Assembly (NCBI RefSeq): GCF_003999975.1
Contig: NZ_RJAC01000020.1
Span: forward strand, 62,001-126,000
DNA: 64,000 bases
Direction: 5' to 3'
Origin: Actinoplanes solisilvae
GTDB taxonomy: Bacteria > Actinomycetota > Actinomycetes > Mycobacteriales > Micromonosporaceae
The notes below the pieces were generated by a model, which saw nothing but the letters and a program-made list of their open reading frames with translations, searched no databases and was not told the origin of the DNA. Position 1 is the stretch's first letter. Every line of letters starts with the position of its first letter. The translations under genes were made by a program, and so were the position numbers. Shown one piece after another: positions 8,696-17,149 of the stretch.

Positions 8696-9502
8696 TCAGA
8701 CCGCGAACGAAGTCACCGGTGAGGTGGCCGGAGCGGGCGGGTTCGCCTTCCACAGTCCGCTCTTCTGCGCCGCGAGCCGGCTCAGGTAAGCGGGGTTGAG
8801 CAGGACGTATCGCTTCCACAGCCGCTTCGGCTCGAGCCCCAGGCGCCAGAGCCACTCGAGTGCGTACTTCTGCATCCAGGCGGGCGGGTTCTTCAACAGA
8901 CCGGCGTGGTAGTCGAACGCCGCGCCGACCGCGAGCAACGGCATGTCAAGAAGCGGACGCATCGCGTACGTGAAGATCTCTTGCCGCGGGCACCCGAGCC
9001 CGACCAGGACGACACGCGCGCCGGACGCTTTGATCCGCTCGGCGATTTCTTCCGGCTCGCCCGGCTGCGACGCCCGGAACTTCGACGCCTCGACCCCCGC
9101 GATCTTCAGCGCCGGGAACATCTCTTCCAGCGCCGGCACCAGCCGGTCGAGAGTGGGCTGCGTGGACCCGTACAGATAAACAGGTAGTCCCTCGGCCGCG
9201 GCCTGCTCCACGACCTTCAACGTCAGCGTCGGCCCGTACACGCGGTCGGTGAGCCCCGCGTGGTGCACCGAGTTCAGTGCCCACCGAACCGGCTGCCCGT
9301 CCGGCGTGACAAGGTCGAAGGAGTTCAGCCGAGCACCGTGCGCCCTGTCCTGCACCCCGGTCATGACCCCGTGCACAGCCAGCGCGGTAACCGCGAAGGG
9401 CCGCCGCTCCCGAGCCGCTTCCATGATCCGGGACGTGGCATCGGCGTAGTTAGTGATGTCAACCAACACCCCGAGCACACTGCGCTTGCCCGCGTTCGTC
9501 AC
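8696..9502 (-). CDS. WecG/TagA/CpsF family glycosyltransferase
   Basis: A 268-residue glycosyltransferase of the GT26 family. Motifs include the N-terminal VLGVLVDITNYADA, the conserved LVTPDGQPV, RVYGPTLTLKV, LPVYLYGSTQPTLDRL, and VVLVGLGCPRQEIF with FDYHAG. GT26 enzymes transfer N-acetylmannosaminuronic acid, ManNAc or related sugars to lipid-linked acceptors in polysaccharide and teichoic-type glycopolymer assembly at the cytoplasmic membrane face. GTG 9502 follows AGAGGTGG. No other polysaccharide genes lie nearby, so the product is unknown. Confidence 0.9.
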   Translation of the reverse strand: MTNAGKRSVLGVLVDITNYADATSRIMEAARERRPFAVTALAVHGVMTGVQDRAHGARLNSFDLVTPDGQPVRWALNSVHHAGLTDRVYGPTLTLKVVEQAAAEGLPVYLYGSTQPTLDRLVPALEEMFPALKIAGVEASKFRASQPGEPEEIAERIKASGARVVLVGLGCPRQEIFTYAMRPLLDMPLLAVGAAFDYHAGLLKNPPAWMQKYALEWLWRLGLEPKRLWKRYVLLNPAYLSRLAAQKSGLWKANPPAPATSPVTSFAV

Positions 9503-9651
9503 GGATCCACCTCTGACTAGGTCCCAAGCCCTTTACCGCCGCCGAGCATAACGACCCCGGAGTAACTCACCCCACAGCATGGGTGACTGAGGCCCACCGG
9601 AGGTGTTGCAACCACACCGTGACTTGTAACGCTCAGCAACCAAGTCGGGTC

Positions 9652-9671
9652 AAAATCCCGACGAAGTCGGG
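9652..9671 (-). terminator. Third hairpin with T run downstream of tRNA-Leu
   Basis: CCCGAC-TTC-GTCGGG on the minus strand forms a short stable hairpin followed at once by ATTTTGA, which looks like an intrinsic terminator. It backs up the two larger hairpins nearer the tRNA. Confidence 0.55.
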
Positions 9672-9712
9672 CAATCCAACAAAGGGTGAGAAATCCCGCA
9701 GCACGCGACCAC

Positions 9713-9799
9713 GACACCGTGGGGTTTCAGGGGGCTCGGCCCCCTGAGCAGATATGACGAGGCGCCGAGGTTCGCGCTTCTCAGCGAACACTCGGCGCC
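9713..9799 (-). terminator. Double-hairpin element behind tRNA-Leu
   Basis: On the minus strand the tRNA is followed by a long hairpin (9761-9799; GGCGCCGAG plus GTTCGC arms with one bulged base), then a CATATC link, then a 9-bp hairpin (9727-9747; TCAGGGGGC with GCCCCCTGA around a 3-base loop) and a CCCCACGGTGTC tail. The same plan, with matching link and tail, follows tRNA-Gly at 32.7 kb. Confidence 0.75.
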
Positions 9800-9809
9800 C
9801 AGCGCCTCG

Positions 9810-9892
9810 TGGGGATGGGGGGAGTTGAACCCCCACGTCCTTTCGGACACACGGACCTGAACCGTGCGCGTCTGCCATTCCGCCACATCCCC
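9810..9892 (-). tRNA. tRNA-Leu (anticodon CAG)
   Basis: The minus strand folds as a class II tRNA: acceptor GGGGATG paired with CATCCCC, anticodon stem CACGG/CCGTG around loop TTCAGGT with anticodon CAG, a long variable arm (TGTCCGAAAGGACG), and a T arm GGGGG-TTCAACT-CCCCC. The discriminator base is A and CCA is not encoded. It reads CUG, the main Leu codon in a high-GC genome. It is divergent from the fhaA operon. Confidence 0.97.
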
Positions 9893-9937
9893 GTGGCATA
9901 TGAGACCGGCCCGTAGACCTGCCTTTTTGTTACCGGC

Positions 9938-9959
9938 TGCGACAGACTACGCTGTCGCA
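9938..9959. promoter_or_regulatory. Inverted repeat between tRNA-Leu and fhaA
   Basis: TGCGACAG and CTGTCGCA are perfect 8-bp arms around ACTACG. It lies in the promoter region shared by the divergent tRNA gene and the fhaA to pknB operon, 159 bases before the fhaA start. It may be an operator or a short leader hairpin. Confidence 0.45.
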
Positions 9960-10117
9960 CGTCACCAAGCGAGTTGATATCGCCCTCGACGCCAGGGAAC
10001 ACTATCACGGCGTCGACGGGTGTCATACGAGGGTCAGAAGTGCCGGTCGCTCTTGAGCAACAGATGCGCAAGCGGCGGCCGGATACCATCATGTCCTCGG
10101 AAGCCGAGGAGGAGCCG

Positions 10118-10885
10118 GTGAGCGTGCTGCAGCGCTTTGAGAAGCGATTGGAAGGCCTTGTCGAGGGGGCCTTCGCCAAGGTGTTCAAGGGTGTTGTGCA
10201 CCCGGTGGAGATTCTTAATGCCATGCAGCGGGAGGCTGAGGCACACAAGGCCATCCTCGCGGGTGGCCGCACTCTCGTGCCGAATCGCTACGTGATTGAC
10301 CTCTCGCCCTACGACCACAGCCGGCTGGCGCCCTACGCCGCCGCGCTCGCGCAGGAACTTGCGCAGTCGCAGGCCGAGTTCATCGGGGAGCAGGCGTGGA
10401 CGGTCTACGGCGACGTGATCGTCGAGATCGAGCGCGGTGACGGGCTCGACACGGGCATGTTCCGCGTGACGGCCGAGGTCTACACCGGTGGCGAGGTCGC
10501 CCCGGTGCAGCAACCGGCCTACGACGCCGGCCCGCAGTACCCGCCCTACGAGCAGCAGGGTGGTTACCAGCAGCACGGTGGCGGCGGCGGCATGAACGGC
10601 CGCGGTGGTGTGGGCCTCATCTCGGGCGACGGGCGCACCTACCCGTTGCAGATGGGCTCGACCGTGATCGGCCGGGGCGATCAGGCCAACCTGCGCCTGC
10701 CCGACGTCGGCATCTCGCGCCGGCACGCCCGGCTCGACTACGACGGAAATCAGGTCGTCCTGACCGACCTGGGCTCCACGAACGGCACGATGGTCAACGG
10801 CCAGCGCGTGTCGGCAGTGGCGCTCAACCCGGGCGACATGATCCAGTTGGGCACGACCACCCTCACGTTCCGAGTGGACGGCTAG
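10118..10885 (+). CDS. fhaA: FHA domain protein FhaA (DUF3662-FHA)
   Basis: A 255-residue protein. Residues 1-125 are the DUF3662 domain (VSVLQRFEKRLEGLVEGAF, then HPVEILNAMQREAEAHK), residues 130-170 a Gly/Tyr/Gln-rich linker, and residues 172-255 an FHA domain with IGRG, ISRRHARL and LGSTNGT phosphothreonine-binding signatures. In mycobacteria FhaA binds phosphorylated PknB and the pseudokinase region of MviN/MurJ to regulate peptidoglycan growth. GTG 10118 is preferred because GAGGAGGAG precedes it; ATG 10091 is a longer alternative. First gene of the seven-gene operon. Confidence 0.95.
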   Translation: MSVLQRFEKRLEGLVEGAFAKVFKGVVHPVEILNAMQREAEAHKAILAGGRTLVPNRYVIDLSPYDHSRLAPYAAALAQELAQSQAEFIGEQAWTVYGDVIVEIERGDGLDTGMFRVTAEVYTGGEVAPVQQPAYDAGPQYPPYEQQGGYQQHGGGGGMNGRGGVGLISGDGRTYPLQMGSTVIGRGDQANLRLPDVGISRRHARLDYDGNQVVLTDLGSTNGTMVNGQRVSAVALNPGDMIQLGTTTLTFRVDG

Positions 10886-10890
10886 TCACC

Positions 10891-11373
10891 TTGCCCGAAT
10901 TCGTCCTCACCGTCGCCCGGTTCGGCTTCCTCATCCTGCTGTGGATCTTCGTCTTCACAGTCGTCGGGGTGATCCGCCGGGATCTCTTCGCTGGGGTCCG
11001 GTCCAAGAGCATCGTCGCCAGCCCTCGGGGGGTGGGTGGTGCGGTTCCCGCGGACCGGCCGGCCAAGGCCAAACGCGGTAAGGCGGCAAGGCAGGTCGTG
11101 GTCACCGCCGGCCAGTTGGCCGGCACCCGCATCACCTTGGGTGAAGCACCGATCACTATCGGTCGCGCCGAGGATTCGACGCTCGTCATCACCGACGACT
11201 TCGCCTCGGCTCGGCACGCGCGGCTCGTTCCGCGGGACGGCCAGTGGTTCGTCGAGGATCTCGGCTCGACGAACGGGACCTATCTCGACCGCGGTAAGGT
11301 CTCCGGACCTACTCCCGTCCCCCTTGGCGTCCCGATCCGGATCGGACGCACTTCTCTCGAGTTACGGCCATGA
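10891..11373 (+). CDS. fhaB: FHA domain protein FhaB
   Basis: A 160-residue protein with an N-terminal membrane helix (ARFGFLILLWIFVFTVVGVI, residues 9-28), a basic linker, and an FHA domain at about 80-158 containing IGRAEDSTL, SARHARL and LGSTNGT. It starts with TTG only five bases after the fhaA stop, and its stop overlaps the PstP start as ATGA. FhaB (FipA in mycobacteria) is a kinase substrate at the division site. The position between fhaA and pstP is conserved in actinobacteria. Confidence 0.95.
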   Translation: MPEFVLTVARFGFLILLWIFVFTVVGVIRRDLFAGVRSKSIVASPRGVGGAVPADRPAKAKRGKAARQVVVTAGQLAGTRITLGEAPITIGRAEDSTLVITDDFASARHARLVPRDGQWFVEDLGSTNGTYLDRGKVSGPTPVPLGVPIRIGRTSLELRP

Positions 11374-12806
11374 CCCTGACCCTGCGCTATGCCGCTCAGA
11401 GCGACCGCGGTCTGATCCGAGACCTCAACCAGGACTCCGTCTATGCCGGGCCGCGGCTTCTTGCCGTCGCCGATGGCATGGGCGGCATGGCCGCTGGTGA
11501 CGTCGCGTCCAATATCGTCATCGCCGCGATGGCGCCGCTCGACGAGGACGTCCCTGGTGACGCCCTGGTCGACGCGTTGCGTCATGCCGTCGGCACGGCC
11601 AACCAGCACCTGCGTGACACCGTCGACGCCAATCCGCAGCTCGAGGGCATGGGCACCACGCTGACCGCGGTGCTCTTCTCGGGCAGCAAGTTCGGCATGG
11701 TGCACATCGGTGACAGCCGGGCCTATCTGCTGCGCGGGGGTGAGTTCGCCCAGATCACCAAGGACGACACCTACGTTCAGATGCTGGTCGACGAGGGCCG
11801 CGTCAGTCCCGAGGAGGCGAGCAGCCACCCGCAGCGCTCGTTGCTCACCCGGGCGCTCGACGGCCGCGACATCGACCCTGAATACAGCGTCCGCCAGGTG
11901 CTGAAGGGCGACCGCTACCTGATCTGCAGCGACGGCCTCTCCGGCGTCGTCAGTGCCGACACCATCGGCCAGACGATGCGCGAGATCGCCGACCCGCAGG
12001 CCTGCGTCGAGCGGCTCGTACAGCTCGCGTTGCGTGGCGGCGGGCCCGACAACATCACCGTCGTCATCGCCGACGCGACGGACGCCGACATCGTCGAGCA
12101 GTCGCCGGTCGTGGGCGGGGCTGCCTCGCTCGACCGCGGCAACAACACGGTCGCCGACAGTTCGACCCCCGCGGCCCGGGCTTCCGCGTTGCAGGCGCCG
12201 CGCGCGCCGCAGCCGCAGCCCGAGAACGACAACTACGAGGAGCCGCGGCCCAAGGGCCACCCGGTGCGGGCGACCCTGCTCGTGCTGGTGCTGCTCGGTG
12301 TGCTCGGCGGCGGCCTGTGGCTGGGCTACCAATACACGCAGAAGCAGTATTACGTCGGCGCCACCGAGGCGGGCGAGCTCGCGATCTTCCGCGGTGTGCC
12401 CGGCCAGATCGCCGGCCTCGACCTCTCCAGCGTCAACGAGACCAGTCCCAACCGTCTCGACGACCTCACCGTCGTCGCGCAGGAGCGGGTCAAGCAGGGC
12501 ATCCACGCCGAAGACCGGCCGGACGCCCAGCGCATGATCGCCGAGCTCACCGAAGACGTGCCGACGAACCCGAACCTCAAGCCGGCCTGCAACACGTCGA
12601 CCCTGGCGCCGGCCTCGTCGCCGTCGGCACCGTCGTCGGTCCGGCCGAGTGCCGGAGCCGGCAGCCCGACCGTCGGCCGCACTGCCAACGGCACGGGCTC
12701 CAAGGTCGCGTCGGCCCCGCCCGTCGCGCCCACAAGCACGCCGTCCGCTCAGGTTTCCGAGTCCGCGCCCGCTGCCGATCCGGTCGGGTGCCGGACCGTC
12801 AACTGA
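11370..12806 (+). CDS. pstP: PP2C Ser/Thr protein phosphatase PstP
   Basis: A 478-residue membrane phosphatase. The cytoplasmic PP2C domain (residues 1-235) shows the metal-binding motifs RDLNQDS, VADGMGGM, GDSRAYLL, SDGLSG and GGPDNITVV. A linker, a membrane helix near 298-318 (LLVLVLLGVLGGGLWLGY) and an extracellular region ending in a Ser/Thr/Pro tail follow. It dephosphorylates PknA and PknB and their substrates, countering the kinases in the same operon. ATG 11370 overlaps the fhaB stop by four bases. Confidence 0.96.
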   Translation: MTLTLRYAAQSDRGLIRDLNQDSVYAGPRLLAVADGMGGMAAGDVASNIVIAAMAPLDEDVPGDALVDALRHAVGTANQHLRDTVDANPQLEGMGTTLTAVLFSGSKFGMVHIGDSRAYLLRGGEFAQITKDDTYVQMLVDEGRVSPEEASSHPQRSLLTRALDGRDIDPEYSVRQVLKGDRYLICSDGLSGVVSADTIGQTMREIADPQACVERLVQLALRGGGPDNITVVIADATDADIVEQSPVVGGAASLDRGNNTVADSSTPAARASALQAPRAPQPQPENDNYEEPRPKGHPVRATLLVLVLLGVLGGGLWLGYQYTQKQYYVGATEAGELAIFRGVPGQIAGLDLSSVNETSPNRLDDLTVVAQERVKQGIHAEDRPDAQRMIAELTEDVPTNPNLKPACNTSTLAPASSPSAPSSVRPSAGAGSPTVGRTANGTGSKVASAPPVAPTSTPSAQVSESAPAADPVGCRTVN

Positions 12807-12837
12807 GCTTCGGCTCGACCATGTCTGGGGATCCTTC

Positions 12838-14346
12838 TTGACCGCGCCCGCCGTACCTGCCTCCTCGCCCGGCTCCACGGGCGAGATGGCGCGTATCCCG
12901 GGAATGAAGACCCAGCGCAATGCCGAGCTGGGTCTGCTCGCGTTCGCCATGGTGCTGGTGGCCGCCTATGGGGCCACCGTCGAGGCGGCCCGCATCGGTG
13001 AGATCACGCCGACGTTCTGGGTGCCGGCCGCGTTGCTGAGCATCCTGTTCGTCGGCCTGCACTTCGTCGTCCGCTACACCGCGCCGTACGCCGATCCGGT
13101 TCTCATTCCGGCGGTCGCCCTGATCAACGGGTTGGGTGTGGGCTTCCTGCGGCGGCTCGACATCGGCGACGCTCTCAGCAAGAAGCAGGCGATCCCGGGA
13201 ATCTTCTCCGGGATCGGTGGCCGCCAGCTCGCCTGGACCTTGATCGCGTTGATCCTCGCGGCGGTCCTGCTGATCGTGGTGCGTGACCACAAGATCGTCT
13301 CTCGGTACGCCTACACGCTCGGTCTGACCGGCATCGTGCTGGTGATGATCCCGGCGGTGCTGCCGTCGAGCATCTCCGAGGTCAACGGCGCGAAGCTGTG
13401 GATCCGGATCGGGTCGTTCTCGATCCAGCCCGGTGAGTTCGCCAAGATCGCCCTGGTCTCGTTTTTCGCCTATTACCTGGTGCGCAAACGAGAAGTGCTC
13501 TCGCTGGCGAGCAAGCGAGTGCTCGGCATCGACTTCCCGCGTGGCCGTGACCTCGGTCCGGTCGTCACGGTGTGGCTGCTCAGCCTCCTGGTGCTGGTGT
13601 TCGAGAAAGACCTGGGTACGGCCCTGCTCTACTTCGGCCTGTTCGTGGTGACGCTCTACGTCGCCACCGAGCGGGCGAGCTGGCTGATCATCGGTCTGCT
13701 GCTGTTCTTCGGTGGCGTCTACCTCGCCTACCTGCTGGGCGCCTCGGTCGGCGGCCCGTTCGCCAACTTCTACGACCGCGCGCAGGTCTGGCTCGACCCG
13801 TTCGCGCTGGACAACTACGAACGGTTCGGCGGCAGCTATCAGCTCGTGCAGGGCCTGCTCTCGCTCGGCACCGGCGGGTTGTTCGGCTCGGGTCCGGGCG
13901 GCGGCTCCCCGCGGTTCGTACCCGAGGTGCAGAACGACTTCATCTTCGCCGGCATGGGTGAGGAGATCGGCCTGTTCGGCCTCTCCGCGCTGCTGGTGCT
14001 CTACCTGCTGATCGTCGAGCGGGGTCTGCGCTCGGCGCTCGCCGTGCGCGATTCGTTCGGCAAGCTGGTTGCGGGCGGCCTGTCGTTCACCCTGGGTTTG
14101 CAGATCTTCGTCATCCTGGGTGGCATCACCGGACTCATCCCGCTGACCGGCCAGACGACGCCGTTCCTCTCGTCGGGTGGCTCGTCGCTGATGGCCAACT
14201 GGCTGCTGATCGCGATGCTGTTGCGAATCTCGAACGCGGCCCGCGGACCGGCGGCGAGCGGCGGCGGCGCCGATCGAGCCGGTGGCGGACCAAAGAAGGC
14301 GCCGGCACAACTGCACGGCGCCATGACGGAGGTGATCAAGCCGTGA
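12838..14346 (+). CDS. rodA: RodA/FtsW/SpoVE family peptidoglycan polymerase
   Basis: A SEDS glycosyltransferase of about 502 residues with ten or more membrane segments. It carries the SEDS signatures GAKLWIRIGSFSIQPGEFAKI, FEKDLGTALLYF, and GLIPLTGQTTPFLSSGGSS near the C-terminus. It polymerises lipid II with the PBP encoded next. I use TTG 12838, which has GGGG 8 bases upstream and gives an N-terminus like other actinobacterial RodA proteins; ATG 12886 is possible. The stop overlaps pbpA as GTGA, indicating coupled translation. Confidence 0.94.
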   Translation: MTAPAVPASSPGSTGEMARIPGMKTQRNAELGLLAFAMVLVAAYGATVEAARIGEITPTFWVPAALLSILFVGLHFVVRYTAPYADPVLIPAVALINGLGVGFLRRLDIGDALSKKQAIPGIFSGIGGRQLAWTLIALILAAVLLIVVRDHKIVSRYAYTLGLTGIVLVMIPAVLPSSISEVNGAKLWIRIGSFSIQPGEFAKIALVSFFAYYLVRKREVLSLASKRVLGIDFPRGRDLGPVVTVWLLSLLVLVFEKDLGTALLYFGLFVVTLYVATERASWLIIGLLLFFGGVYLAYLLGASVGGPFANFYDRAQVWLDPFALDNYERFGGSYQLVQGLLSLGTGGLFGSGPGGGSPRFVPEVQNDFIFAGMGEEIGLFGLSALLVLYLLIVERGLRSALAVRDSFGKLVAGGLSFTLGLQIFVILGGITGLIPLTGQTTPFLSSGGSSLMANWLLIAMLLRISNAARGPAASGGGADRAGGGPKKAPAQLHGAMTEVIKP

Positions 14347-15839
14347 ACGCACCACTTCGCCGGGCCGGCGTGGTCATCCTCGTCCTGTTCGGGCTGCTCT
14401 TCGCGAACCTGAACTGGGTGCAGGCCTACAAGGCCGACGACTACCGCACGAGCGACTACAACCGCCGGGTCGTGGTCGCGCAGTACGAGCGGCCGCGCGG
14501 CATCATCGAGGTCGGCGGCACCGGGGTGGCGACCAACAAGGTCACCGACGACGCCCTGAAGTACCTGCGCGTCTACCCCCGCAAGGAGGTCTACGCCCCG
14601 GTCCTCGGTTACCGTCCCGTCGGCCTGGCCGCGACCGGCATCGAGAATGCCGAGAACGACTTCCTCTCCGGTGAGAGCGACAAGCTCTTCGCCGACCGGG
14701 TAAAGGACATGTTCACCGGCAACAACACCGGCGGCGGCAACGTCCTGCTGACGATCAACTCCAAGGCGCAGGAAACGGCCTGGAAAGAGCTGACCGGCAA
14801 CGAGCGCGGGGTCAAGAGGGGCGCGGCGATCGCGATCGACCCGCGCACGGGGGCCGTGCAGGCCATGGTCTCGATGCCCAGCTTCGACCCGAACCCGCTG
14901 GTCAGCCACGACGAGAAGGCCGCCTCGGCCGCGTACAACAGGCTCAACAAGGACCCCGCTCAGCCGTTGCTGAACCGGTCGACAGCCGAGACACTGCCGC
15001 CCGGCTCGACCTTCAAGGTGATCGTCTCCGCGGCCGCCCTCCAGAACGGTTACACAACCGAGACAGAGATTCAGGCGGGCGCCGAATACCGCGAGAGCGG
15101 GGCGGTCATCCGCAACGCCGAGGACGAAGTTTGCCCTGGTCAGCGCATCGATCTGAAGGAAGCGCTGACGGAGAGCTGCAACACCGGCTTCGCCCGGCTC
15201 GGCGTCACCCTCGGCCGCGACAAGATCATGGCGGCGGCCAAGGCGTTCGGTTTCCAGGACAGTCAGCTGACCGTCGGCAACCTCGAGGGCAGCGGCCTCC
15301 CGGTCGCCGCCAGCGACACCGGCAAGATCGCCAACGCGGACGGCAGCGTCGACAAGGGCGCGCTCGCGCAGTCGTCGATCGGCCAGCGCGACGTGCGCAT
15401 GACCCCGATCCAGGGCGCGCTGATCGCCGCCTCGGTGGCCAACGGCGGCAAGCAGATGCGCCCCTACCTGGTGCAGAAGCTGCTCACCCCCGACCTGCGG
15501 ACGATCTACACCGCCAGTCCGAAGACGCTTCGTGAGCCGATCAACAGCCAGGTCGCCGGTGACCTGAAGGACATGATGATCAGCGTCGTCGAGAACGGCA
15601 CCGGCAAGAAGGCCCGGATCAAGGGCATGGAGGTCGGCGGCAAGACCGGAACCGCGGAGAACGCCGAGGGCGCCGACGATCACGGATGGTTCATCGGTTT
15701 CGCCTACAACGACAAGGGCGACGCGGTTTCCGCGGTTTGCGTCATGCTTGAGAACGTGCCCGGTGGCCATGCGAGTGCCGAGGCTGCCCGGATCTCCGGG
15801 CTCATCATGAAGGCCGCGGCGGGTCAGGGAGGGGACTGA
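14343..15839 (+). CDS. pbpA: Penicillin-binding protein A, class B transpeptidase
   Basis: A 498-residue class B PBP. An N-terminal membrane anchor (VVILVLFGLLFANLNWV) precedes an N-terminal domain and a transpeptidase domain with active-site S222-T-F-K225, S278-C-N280 and K434-T-G436. It crosslinks peptidoglycan outside the membrane with RodA. GTG 14343 overlaps the rodA stop by four bases. The gene ends two bases before pknA. Confidence 0.96.
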   Translation: MNAPLRRAGVVILVLFGLLFANLNWVQAYKADDYRTSDYNRRVVVAQYERPRGIIEVGGTGVATNKVTDDALKYLRVYPRKEVYAPVLGYRPVGLAATGIENAENDFLSGESDKLFADRVKDMFTGNNTGGGNVLLTINSKAQETAWKELTGNERGVKRGAAIAIDPRTGAVQAMVSMPSFDPNPLVSHDEKAASAAYNRLNKDPAQPLLNRSTAETLPPGSTFKVIVSAAALQNGYTTETEIQAGAEYRESGAVIRNAEDEVCPGQRIDLKEALTESCNTGFARLGVTLGRDKIMAAAKAFGFQDSQLTVGNLEGSGLPVAASDTGKIANADGSVDKGALAQSSIGQRDVRMTPIQGALIAASVANGGKQMRPYLVQKLLTPDLRTIYTASPKTLREPINSQVAGDLKDMMISVVENGTGKKARIKGMEVGGKTGTAENAEGADDHGWFIGFAYNDKGDAVSAVCVMLENVPGGHASAEAARISGLIMKAAAGQGGD

Positions 15840-15841
15840 GC

Positions 15842-17149
15842 ATGATCAGCCCTGGGGTGACCCTCGGCGGCCGGTACCGTCTCGACGAGCGGATCGCCGG
15901 CGGTGGGATGGGTGATGTCTGGCGCGGCACCGACGAGGTGCTGGGCCGGACGGTCGCTGTCAAGATCCTGCTGCCCGCCCTGCTCGACGAGCCCGGCTTC
16001 GCCGAGCGGTTCCGGGGCGAGGCCCGCACCATGGCCACGATCAACCACCCCGGGGTCGTCGACGTCTACGACTACGGCAGCGACCAGCAGCTCGCGTTCC
16101 TGGTCATGGAGTACGTCGAGGGCGACGCCCTGTCCCGCACGCTGAGCCGGGTGGGCCGGCTGACCCCGGCTCGCACGATGGCCCTCATCGCCCAGGCCGC
16201 CGACGCGCTGCAGGCCGCCCACGCGAACGGCATCGTGCACCGGGACGTGAAGCCCGGCAACCTGCTCGTACGCCCGAACGGCACGCTCGTGCTGACCGAC
16301 TTCGGCATCGCCCGATCGGCCCTGGTCGGGCAGCTCACGGTGGCCGGCTCGGTGCTCGGCACCGCCTCCTACATCTCCCCCGAACAGGCCTCGGGCGCGG
16401 TCGCGACGTCCGCCTCCGACGTCTACGCACTCGGCGTCGTGGCCTATCAGTGCCTCTCCGGGCACCGGCCGTTCGACGGCGCCACGCCGATGGAGATCGC
16501 GATGAAGCACGTCCGCGAGACGCCGCGGCCGCTGCCCGGCGACATCCCGCCGCACGTGCGCGCGATCGTCGACCGGGCCCTGGCCAAGGACCCGGGTGCC
16601 CGCTGGCCCTCGGCCTCCTCGCTGGCCGGCGTCGCCCGGCAGGCCGCCGCCGCGCTGACCTCGAACGCGCCGCAACCGGCACGGGCCGCGGGCCCGGTCA
16701 GCCCCGGCGCCGGCGCTCACCCGCCGGCCGGGCGCCCGTCGAGCGGGGCCGGCGCGGGCCACCCGCCGTACCCTCCGGTTCCCCGCCCGGTCTCGGGCGC
16801 GCGCGGGGCCGCCTCGGTGCCTTCCGGCCCACCCGTTCAACCGCAGCCCTACCGCCAGCCGTACCAACCACAGCAGGCGCCCGCGCCGGCCGCCGCCAAG
16901 CCGGAGAGCTCCGGTGGGCGTCAGGTGCTGATCGTGCTGGCCGTGGTGCTGGCATTGCTGGTGCTGCTCTGCGCGGGAGTCATCTCGTTCCTGCTCAAGC
17001 AGGGCCAGGACAACAAGAACAGCGGCGCGGCCGCAATCCACACGGGCGTCACGGGTGGGGATCCATCAGTGGCGTCGTACCGTCTAACCACGCGGGCGGG
17101 CGCGAACCCCGGCTGGATAAAAGCTAACGAAGGACGACAGACGCTATGA
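15842..17149 (+). CDS. pknA: Ser/Thr protein kinase PknA
   Basis: A 435-residue membrane kinase. The kinase domain (about 8-270) has the Gly loop GGGMGDVW, catalytic K41 (VAVKIL), HRDVKPGN with D135, DFGIA and the APE-like SPEQASG. A Pro-rich juxtamembrane region of about 80 residues, a membrane helix (VLIVLAVVLALLVLLCAGVISFL) and a short extracytoplasmic tail without a PASTA domain follow. It phosphorylates division and wall proteins. ATG 15842 lies two bases after the pbpA stop, and its stop overlaps pknB as ATGA. Confidence 0.95.
   Translation: MISPGVTLGGRYRLDERIAGGGMGDVWRGTDEVLGRTVAVKILLPALLDEPGFAERFRGEARTMATINHPGVVDVYDYGSDQQLAFLVMEYVEGDALSRTLSRVGRLTPARTMALIAQAADALQAAHANGIVHRDVKPGNLLVRPNGTLVLTDFGIARSALVGQLTVAGSVLGTASYISPEQASGAVATSASDVYALGVVAYQCLSGHRPFDGATPMEIAMKHVRETPRPLPGDIPPHVRAIVDRALAKDPGARWPSASSLAGVARQAAAALTSNAPQPARAAGPVSPGAGAHPPAGRPSSGAGAGHPPYPPVPRPVSGARGAASVPSGPPVQPQPYRQPYQPQQAPAPAAAKPESSGGRQVLIVLAVVLALLVLLCAGVISFLLKQGQDNKNSGAAAIHTGVTGGDPSVASYRLTTRAGANPGWIKANEGRQTL

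Larger units (their letters stand above)
9503..9809. other. Intergenic region with three minus-strand hairpins
   Basis: No gene is seen. Reading on the minus strand from tRNA-Leu toward the glycosyltransferase, the region holds three successive hairpins (listed separately) and then the presumed promoter of the glycosyltransferase gene. Confidence 0.6.

Noticed and set aside
9652..9799. T-box or other riboswitch near tRNA-Leu
   Set aside because: The hairpins lie downstream of the tRNA on its own strand and lack T-box or other riboswitch signatures; terminator function explains them better.
11280..12950. A 556-residue open frame on the minus strand across pstP
   Set aside because: It is the antisense shadow of pstP in a high-GC genome, is rich in Arg, Gly and Asp without domains, and has no ribosome site.
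14001..15770. 589-residue minus-strand frame over pbpA
   Set aside because: It is antisense to pbpA with its three active-site motifs, and has no recognisable domain.
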